Shown in pieces: positions 59,095-64,000 of a DNA stretch of 64,000 nucleotides. The translations under genes and the position numbers were made by a program. Source of the stretch: WHSW01 sp963821025 (GTDB taxonomy: Bacteria > Actinomycetota > Thermoleophilia > Solirubrobacterales > 70-9); assembly GCA_963821025.1 (NCBI GenBank), contig CAWGCG010000003.1, positions 62,001 to 126,000 of the forward strand, in the 5' to 3' direction. Numbering within the stretch: the first letter of the stretch is position 1; every line of letters begins with the position of its first letter. The notes under the pieces were generated by a model, which saw only the letters and a program-made list of their open reading frames with translations, was not told the DNA's origin and made no database searches.

Positions 59095-59999
59095 GACTGG
59101 CCGACCGGCTCGAGCGCGAGCCCGGCGCGGGTCATATAGGCCTCGAGCGCATCGCGCCACGACGGCAGCGCCTTCACGCCGGCCTGCGTCGCGCGCTCGC
59201 AGGAGAGCACCCCGTTCAGGGGGCGATCGGCGCCGCCGGCGGATCGCACGGTCTCCACCGCGTCCACCGGAGTGCTCATCCCGGCCAACCTGATGATCTC
59301 CAGCGTGAACTCGTGCCAGGAGCAGGAGCCCGAGTTGGTCAAGTGCAGCAGTCCTTTGAGATCGCGGTCGACCGCAGCGATCAGAGCTCCCGCCAGGTCG
59401 CCGGTGTAGGTCGGCGTCAGGTATTGGTCGGCGACCATCCGCAGGGCCCCCTGCTCGCGAGCACGGCCGAGCATGCGTTGGACGAAGTTGCCACCTTTCG
59501 AGGCGCTGCCGTGCAGCCCGTAGAGCCCGGAGCTGCGGACAACGAGGGCGTCCGGGCAATAGGCGAGGGCGGCGTGTTCCCCGGCGAGCTTCGAGATCGC
59601 GTAGATGCTGCGGGGGTGGGGGAGGTCGGATTCCGAGTAGGGCTCGTCGCGCTCGCCGTCGAAGACGTAGTTGGTGCTCAGGTGGACGAGACGGGCTCCG
59701 CATTCGGCGGATCGTTCGGCAAGCGACTTGACGGCCCGTGCGTTGACCTCGAACGAGCGGTCCACCTCACGCTCGCAGACCTCGACGTTGTGGAAGGCCG
59801 CGCAGTTGAAGACGACGTCGGGCCGCAGCTGCGAGAAAGCTCGCTCGACGGCCACCTCGTCGGTGATCTCGAGCTCCGATCGACCGAGGACCGTGACCTG
59901 GCTCCGCTCGCGCAGCCGCTCCCCGAGGTCGGATCCGAGCTGGCCGCCGGCCCCGGTGATCAGGATGGATTGATCGGCGAGCGCCTCGCGGTGGGTCAT
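59091..59999 (-). CDS. dTDP-4-dehydrorhamnose reductase-like protein
   Basis: The 302-aa protein has the Rossmann motif ILITGAGGQLGSDLGERL (about 12-29), VVFNCAAFHNVEVCEREVDR near 64, LVHLSTNYVFDGERDEPYSE near 105 and IYAISKLAGEH near 133 with Tyr and Lys of YxxxK. SSGLYGLHGSASKGGNFVQR follows. It is similar to RmlD, which reduces the 4-keto group of dTDP-6-deoxy-L-sugars. ATG 59999 has AAGGG upstream. Together with the RmlC-like gene it suggests an L-rhamnose-type sugar; no RmlA or RmlB is in the window. Confidence 0.85.
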   Translation of the reverse strand: MTHREALADQSILITGAGGQLGSDLGERLRERSQVTVLGRSELEITDEVAVERAFSQLRPDVVFNCAAFHNVEVCEREVDRSFEVNARAVKSLAERSAECGARLVHLSTNYVFDGERDEPYSESDLPHPRSIYAISKLAGEHAALAYCPDALVVRSSGLYGLHGSASKGGNFVQRMLGRAREQGALRMVADQYLTPTYTGDLAGALIAAVDRDLKGLLHLTNSGSCSWHEFTLEIIRLAGMSTPVDAVETVRSAGGADRPLNGVLSCERATQAGVKALPSWRDALEAYMTRAGLALEPVGQS

Positions 60000-60058
60000 C
60001 CCTTGACCAACGAAGCGGGGGAGAGGCGTCTTTCGGCCGCGGTCGGGGGCCACCCGGG

Positions 60059-61186
60059 TCAGGCGTGGCGCAGCCGGCCCGGGCGCTCGGCCGCGAGCGC
60101 GCCGGTGAACAAAACCGCGGTCGCGGCGAGCCCGGCGGCCGCCGAGACCTCGGTCGCGAACGGGATCGCCACCAGCACCGCCGCCGCGGCGAGTGCCCGC
60201 GTACGGGTTCGACCGAGGCCGAGCAGGGCGCGAAACCAGGCGTCGGCGCCGATGAAAAGCGCGACGCCGCCGCTCAGCGTCGCCGCGAAGGCGAGCTCGA
60301 GGTGCTCGTCGGGATGCGCGATCGCCTCCTCGATCCCGACCGCGGCGAGGATCACACCGAGCAGGATCAGGTAGTGGGCGTAGCCGAACCCCCAGATCCC
60401 GATCCGGGCCCGCGCCGGACCGGAGGCGTCGGTGAGAGCGCCGACGAGCGCTTCCTCTTCCTCGTCGCCGAAGTACGTCCACCAGAGGCCGGCGCTGATC
60501 GCGAGCCCGAGTGCGACGAGCGCGATCAGCTGAGCGTCGAGATCGAGAAACGAGGCGCCGACCCCGATCGCGACCACCGACTCGCCGATCGCGACGATCA
60601 CCAGCAGGCCGTGGCGCTCGACGAAGTGCGCGGGGCCGATCTCGAAGTCCTCGGCGGGAGGCGTGATCCATTCGAGCAAGACGGCCGCGGTCCAGAGCAC
60701 GGTCTGGGCGTCGCCGCCGAACGCGCCCCCGATCACCACCAGCATCGCGCCGCCGAGATTGCGCGGCGCGAGCTTGCGCATGGCGGTCGCCGAGCTCAGC
60801 GAGGCCGAGCGCGCGAACAGCGCCGCGTGGATCGTCGTGATCGCAAGCAGTGCCAAGCCGAAGGCGAGCCCATCGCCGTCGAAGGCGCTGGGAACCGCGA
60901 TCGCGATCACCAGGTACCCGGCCATCCCACCCAGCAAGAGGGCCTGCCGGCCCGCGCCTCGGGCCGGTACCGCATTGGTCAGCCAGGCGTACCCGTCGTA
61001 CATGTAGAAGATCAGGCCGAGCATCACCGCGACCTGGAAGAGCCGCTCCCAGCTCAGCTCCTCGACCAGGACCGAGGTCAGCTGGGTGAGGGTGAAGACG
61101 AAGACCAGGTCGAAGAAGAGCTCCAGCGGGGTCACCCGCGCGACCGGATCGTGCCCGGCCGCCGCGGGCTCCCGCGGCTCACTCAT
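60059..61186 (-). CDS. LtrA-family membrane protein
   Basis: The 375-aa protein starts at the ATG 61186 and shows VTPLELFFDLVFVFTLTQLT (about 17-36), the signature of low-temperature-requirement A proteins, and YDGYAWLTNAVPARG near 63. About ten hydrophobic segments follow, plus HGLLVIVAIGESVVAIGVGA near 190. LtrA proteins are integral membrane proteins; in Listeria they are linked to growth at low temperature, but the reaction is unknown. It ends 57 nt after the RmlD-like gene's start and belongs to the flank of the glycan locus. Confidence 0.85.
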   Translation of the reverse strand: MSEPREPAAAGHDPVARVTPLELFFDLVFVFTLTQLTSVLVEELSWERLFQVAVMLGLIFYMYDGYAWLTNAVPARGAGRQALLLGGMAGYLVIAIAVPSAFDGDGLAFGLALLAITTIHAALFARSASLSSATAMRKLAPRNLGGAMLVVIGGAFGGDAQTVLWTAAVLLEWITPPAEDFEIGPAHFVERHGLLVIVAIGESVVAIGVGASFLDLDAQLIALVALGLAISAGLWWTYFGDEEEEALVGALTDASGPARARIGIWGFGYAHYLILLGVILAAVGIEEAIAHPDEHLELAFAATLSGGVALFIGADAWFRALLGLGRTRTRALAAAAVLVAIPFATEVSAAAGLAATAVLFTGALAAERPGRLRHA

Positions 61187-61214
61187 CGAACCAAAGCCGC
61201 GTCGCGGCGGCGGC

Positions 61215-61613
61215 TTAGCGCTCGCGCTCCGTCGGTGGCGGGGTGGTCTCCGACGACGGCGCGCGCTCGGCCTCGGGGGCCTCCGCCGGCTCCTCGGTCC
61301 GAGCATCGGCATCGGGGTCGATGTCCGCCGCGTGCTCCTCGTGGGCGTCGGCGGTCGCCCGCTCCCGTTCGGCCGCTCGCGAACGCTCCTCGGCCTCGGC
61401 GGCCTCGCGACGCGCCCGGGCGCCCTGCTCGTCGGCGGCGGCCGACTCCTTGTCCGCGGCGAGCCTGCGGCTGGTCGCCTCCTCGCGGTGCTCCGCGGCG
61501 ATCCCGCGGCGTTGCTCGGCTTCGACCCTGGCTCGGCGGCGTGAGGCCGAGAACAAAGCGAAGATCACGACCAAGGCGACGACGATGATGATGATGATGA
61601 CGGCGGTGCTCAT
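61215..61613 (-). CDS. Single-pass membrane protein with a charged coiled coil
   Basis: The 132-aa protein has an N-terminal membrane helix (AVIIIIIVVALVVIFALFSA, about 4-23) and then a strongly charged Arg/Glu/Ala region (about 25-95) with heptad-like repeats such as ARARREAAEAEERSRAAERE, followed by an acidic Pro-rich tail. This suggests a membrane-anchored coiled coil in the cytoplasm. GAGGGAG precedes the ATG at 61613. No family is recognised. Confidence 0.6.
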   Translation of the reverse strand: MSTAVIIIIIVVALVVIFALFSASRRRARVEAEQRRGIAAEHREEATSRRLAADKESAAADEQGARARREAAEAEERSRAAERERATADAHEEHAADIDPDADARTEEPAEAPEAERAPSSETTPPPTERER

Positions 61614-61677
61614 CTGTGCTCCCTCTCTTTTGACCCAGGCGCACACCGTACCCCCCGGACGGGCGCCTCAAGCCCGT

Positions 61678-62355
61678 TCAGTAGGCGAGCTCGCGAAGCC
61701 GCTCGGGATCGAGCACCGTGATCCGCCGGCGCTCGGTCCGGATCGCGCCCATGCTCCGCAGCGCTGCCAGCGCCTTGGCCACCGCCTCTCGCGAGGACGC
61801 CGTCCAGCCCGCGAGCTCCTCCTGAGAGATCGGCAGCGCGATCTCGATCCCTTCGGCGGCCGGCTCCCCGAAGCGTTCGATCAGCTCGACGATTCGCGCG
61901 GCGACCCGACCGAGCGTCTGGGCAGCGGCGAATTGGACGAAGCGGCGGTCGGCGTCGCGAAAGCGATCGATCAGGCTGCCGAGCAGAGCCATCGCAAAGC
62001 CGGGGCGCTCGATCAGCGAGCGAAACTCGGCGGCCGAGATTCCCAGCGCCTCGACCGGCTCGAGTGCCTCGGTAGTCCCCGACCGGGCTCCGCGGTCGAT
62101 CACCGCCAGCTCGCCGAGCAGCTCGCCCGGACCGCAGAACTGGAGCACGATCTCGCGGCCTTCGGCAGTCGTCACCGTGACCTTGACCCTGCCGCTGAGC
62201 AGGACCAGGACCTCCGAGCCGGGTGCGCCTTCCTGCATCAAAGGCGCGCCCGCCTTGAACCGCCGCCGGCCGCCGCGCGCCTCGAGCTCGCCCCGGTCAT
62301 CGGGATCGAGCAGGTCGAGGAAGCTGCGCCGCCGGTCGCCCGCTTCCTGGCTCAT
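61678..62355 (-). CDS. Crp/Fnr-family transcriptional regulator
   Basis: The 225-aa product (ATG 62355) has a cyclic-nucleotide-binding-like domain (about 10-125) with GRVKVTVTTAEGREIVLQFC and GPGELLGELAVIDRGARSGT, and a C-terminal helix-turn-helix (about 160-215) with LPISQEELAGWTASSREAVA. No Fnr-type Cys cluster is present, so oxygen sensing through iron-sulfur is unlikely. It could respond to cAMP or another ligand. The ATG at 62388 would add 11 residues. Confidence 0.85.
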   Translation of the reverse strand: MSQEAGDRRRSFLDLLDPDDRGELEARGGRRRFKAGAPLMQEGAPGSEVLVLLSGRVKVTVTTAEGREIVLQFCGPGELLGELAVIDRGARSGTTEALEPVEALGISAAEFRSLIERPGFAMALLGSLIDRFRDADRRFVQFAAAQTLGRVAARIVELIERFGEPAAEGIEIALPISQEELAGWTASSREAVAKALAALRSMGAIRTERRRITVLDPERLRELAY

Positions 62356-62524
62356 CGGCCAACCGTAGTCGAGTGTGTCCGAATACATGCTCGCCCCGTG
62401 TAGGAATGCGTGGTCGCGCCGTCCGCCTCGGCCTACGGTGCCTCTGAGACCGAATCAAACGGTCGGCACCACACCCAAGGGCTCGGCGAGCGCCGCTCAG
62501 ACCGGGTCGGGACAAGGAGGAGAC

Positions 62525-62902
62525 ATGAGGACCTCGATGCGAAACCGGACGATCGCCGCCGTGCTGGTGGCCGGACTGCTTGCCCCGGTCGCCCCCGCGA
62601 TGGCCGGCGTGGAGGATCCCTTCGGCACGGATTTGCAGGCGTCGAGCTCAGACTCGGGCCGGAGCAATGACTCGAGTGGGATCGTTCTTCGTCGAGACTC
62701 GACCGAGGCGACCCCGTTCGTCGCCGAGGCTGGCGCGGAGGCGACGCCTGTCGCGGGCGACGGCTTCGACTGGGGCGACGCAGCGATCGGCGCCGGTGTC
62801 GGTCTGCTCACCGCTACCTTCGCCGCGCTCGGTGCGGGCACGATCCGCGATCGGCGCGAAAACGCGCAGCAAAACGTCCCGGCGACCCCCCAGAGCGCCT
62901 AG
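62525..62902 (+). CDS. Small secreted or membrane-anchored protein
   Basis: The 125-aa protein starts at the ATG 62525 with AAGGAGGAG just upstream. It has a signal peptide (NRTIAAVLVAGLLAPVAPAMA, about 7-27, with AMA before the cleavage site), a polar Ser/Asp-rich mid-part, and a C-terminal hydrophobic segment (AAIGAGVGLLTATFAALGAG, about 85-104) followed by a basic end, so it may be anchored by the tail. No family is recognised. Confidence 0.65.
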   Translation: MRTSMRNRTIAAVLVAGLLAPVAPAMAGVEDPFGTDLQASSSDSGRSNDSSGIVLRRDSTEATPFVAEAGAEATPVAGDGFDWGDAAIGAGVGLLTATFAALGAGTIRDRRENAQQNVPATPQSA

Positions 62903-63061
62903 GGACCCCTGTTGGCACACCGCGTCAAAGCGCGGCAGCGCCACCATGCGCGAAGCGACCGGCTTGAGGCCTTGAGCCTCGGGCCGGTCGCCACGTCGTG
63001 GCAGTTCCCGGTCGGCGGAACGCTCGCGCCGTCGCCATCCGACGGGGGTAGGCTGGCCCCT

Positions 63062-63469
63062 GTGACCGAGGATCGAACCGATCTGGTCCGGCGTGGCTAT
63101 GAGGCATGGAATGCAGGCGATCGCAGTTGGGTTCTCGAGCACATGAGCGCCGAGATCGTCTGGGTGACGCCGCCGGAGGATCCCGACGCCTCGGTTTATC
63201 GGGGCTACGAGGGCGTGCAGCGCTACTGGGACGAGTGGAAGGAAGAGGTCGGCGACCTGCGATTCGAGCCGCGGCGGTTCATCGGCGCCGGCGACTCGGT
63301 GCTCGTCGTCGTCCGTCGGACGGGCCACGGCCGCAGCAGCGGCATCGCCGTCTCCGACGAGGTGGTCCAGGTCTTCGATTTCGAGGGAGAGCGCTGCTAT
63401 CGCGTGCGCGAGTTCTACGACCTGCGCCGGGCCCGGGATTCGCTTCCGCACAAGAAGCAGCGGGCCTGA
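63062..63469 (+). CDS. SnoaL-like (NTF2-fold) protein
   Basis: The 135-aa protein from GTG 63062 begins VTEDRTDLVRRGYEAWNAGD and has AEIVWVTPPEDPDASVYRGY (about 30-49), GVQRYWDEWKEEVGD near 51 and the C-terminal strand CYRVREFYDLRRARDS. It follows the same pattern as the protein at 12938 (same length, similar helix 1 and central loop). An upstream open frame to 62912 has no support as coding sequence. The function is unknown. Confidence 0.75.
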   Translation: MTEDRTDLVRRGYEAWNAGDRSWVLEHMSAEIVWVTPPEDPDASVYRGYEGVQRYWDEWKEEVGDLRFEPRRFIGAGDSVLVVVRRTGHGRSSGIAVSDEVVQVFDFEGERCYRVREFYDLRRARDSLPHKKQRA

Positions 63470-63480
63470 GGCCGGGGCGC

Positions 63481-64000
63481 GTGCCAGCGCAGGCCGAGGC
63501 GAGGCAGGCCGAGCTGACGGCAGCCGAGCGCCGGCTGCAAAAGGCGGTCGGGTTCTTCACCTTCGTCTTCATCGCCTTGGTGGTCGGCTACCTGCTGCAG
63601 GGCGCGTTCAACGAGGAGGCCGCCTTTCCGTTCGTCGCCAACTCGGTCGCCAAGGACGGGATGATGGCTGTTCTCTGCGCTCTCGCCTGGGCCGACGTGC
63701 GCCGCAACGGCTGGGCGGTGACGGTCGTCGTAGGGGCCCACCTGCTGATCATCGGATCGCTGCTCTTCATGCTGGCGCTCAACCTCGTCTTCGGCAACAG
63801 CCTGAGCGTCGCCGGAGCCTTCGAAGGGCCGCTCGGCACCGAGCTTCCGGACCCCGTGATCCTGCTCGTCGTCTGGTTCGTTCTGGCGGTCGCGGTCGTG
63901 GTGGTGCTCGCGGTGCTTCGCAACCGAGCGCTTCGCGCGCAGCTCTCGCTCCTCTACCTGTGGCCGCACCAGTATCAGGCCGCGACCGCACTGGCCGAGG
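63481..64000 (+). CDS. Membrane protein, truncated by the right edge
   Basis: An open frame starts at GTG 63481 and runs off the window, giving 173 residues. It has a short charged N-terminal helix and then four hydrophobic segments: FFTFVFIALVVGYLL (about 24-38), ALAWADVRR with VVVGAHLLIIGSLLFMLA (about 83-100) and VILLVVWFVLAVAVVVVLAV (about 125-144). It ends LYLWPHQYQAATALAE. The last part faintly resembles N-terminal extensions of GMC-type oxidoreductases, but this is too weak to assign. The family is not recognised. Confidence 0.6.
   Translation, partial: MPAQAEARQAELTAAERRLQKAVGFFTFVFIALVVGYLLQGAFNEEAAFPFVANSVAKDGMMAVLCALAWADVRRNGWAVTVVVGAHLLIIGSLLFMLALNLVFGNSLSVAGAFEGPLGTELPDPVILLVVWFVLAVAVVVVLAVLRNRALRAQLSLLYLWPHQYQAATALAE

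Noticed and set aside
57862..59703. 613-residue frame antisense to the epimerase and RmlC-like genes
   Set aside because: It crosses two convincing genes and part of a third on the other strand and has no domain.
62912..63061. N-terminal extension of the second SnoaL-like gene
   Set aside because: The extra residues lack similarity to the family, and the GTG at 63062 aligns with the relative at 12938.
1..64000. CRISPR arrays, insertion sequences, integrases, rRNA genes
   Set aside because: No regularly spaced direct repeats, transposase or integrase motifs, or rRNA-like stretches were found while reading both strands.

Overview
The window is GC-rich DNA (I estimate near 70%, not counted) from a bacterium. 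Gene density, codon bias, many 4-nt ATGA/GTGA start-stop overlaps and the protein families suggest an actinobacterium, most likely of the class Thermoleophilia (Solirubrobacterales-like). This placement is inference from family resemblance. There is no rRNA, convincing tRNA, CRISPR array, transposase or phage gene.

Region 1 (1-12.7 kb) is mixed metabolism. It has an ECF sigma factor with a coupled micro-ORF, a zinc-finger anti-sigma-like protein and a DoxX protein; a ferredoxin-reductase-type flavoprotein overlapping GTP cyclohydrolase I; a VOC-family protein; and a sugar-uptake operon on the minus strand (Gfo/Idh dehydrogenase, sugar isomerase-like TIM barrel, ABC ATPase, RbsC-like permease, lipoprotein binding protein). 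A divergent ROK repressor and a palindromic operator candidate control that operon. The isomerase, ATPase and permease carry six apparent single-base frameshifts within 1.9 kb.

Region 2 (12.9-25.5 kb) holds SnoaL-like, TetR/DHFR-like, ArsR/AHSA1, cupin, MMPL and CocE-type hydrolase genes, a predicted secreted HExxH protein, a pair of divergent ribbon-helix-helix-like paralogues, a second sigma-70 gene and a LuxR-type regulator with a degenerate receiver.

Region 3 (25.6-60 kb) is a large surface-polysaccharide locus. It contains the initiating phosphoglycosyl transferase, sugar-modifying genes (C-methyltransferase, sugar-1-phosphate nucleotidylyltransferase, PIG-L deacetylase, DUF4910 protein, epimerases, two RmlC-like, one RmlD-like), a Wzx-type flippase, several glycosyltransferases, and an O-antigen-ligase/polymerase fused to a Wzz-like domain. 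Three more free-standing Wzz-like proteins, a beta-helix protein with calcium-binding repeats, a polysaccharide deacetylase, and an acyl carrier protein/AMP-ligase/PLP-decarboxylase/acyltransferase set complete it. That last set resembles genes known from exosortase-associated exopolysaccharide loci, but no exosortase lies in the window. Together the genes could make, modify, flip, polymerise and length-control a decorated glycan.

Region 4 (60-64 kb) has an LtrA-like membrane protein, small envelope proteins, a Crp/Fnr regulator, a SnoaL-like protein and a membrane protein that runs off the right edge.
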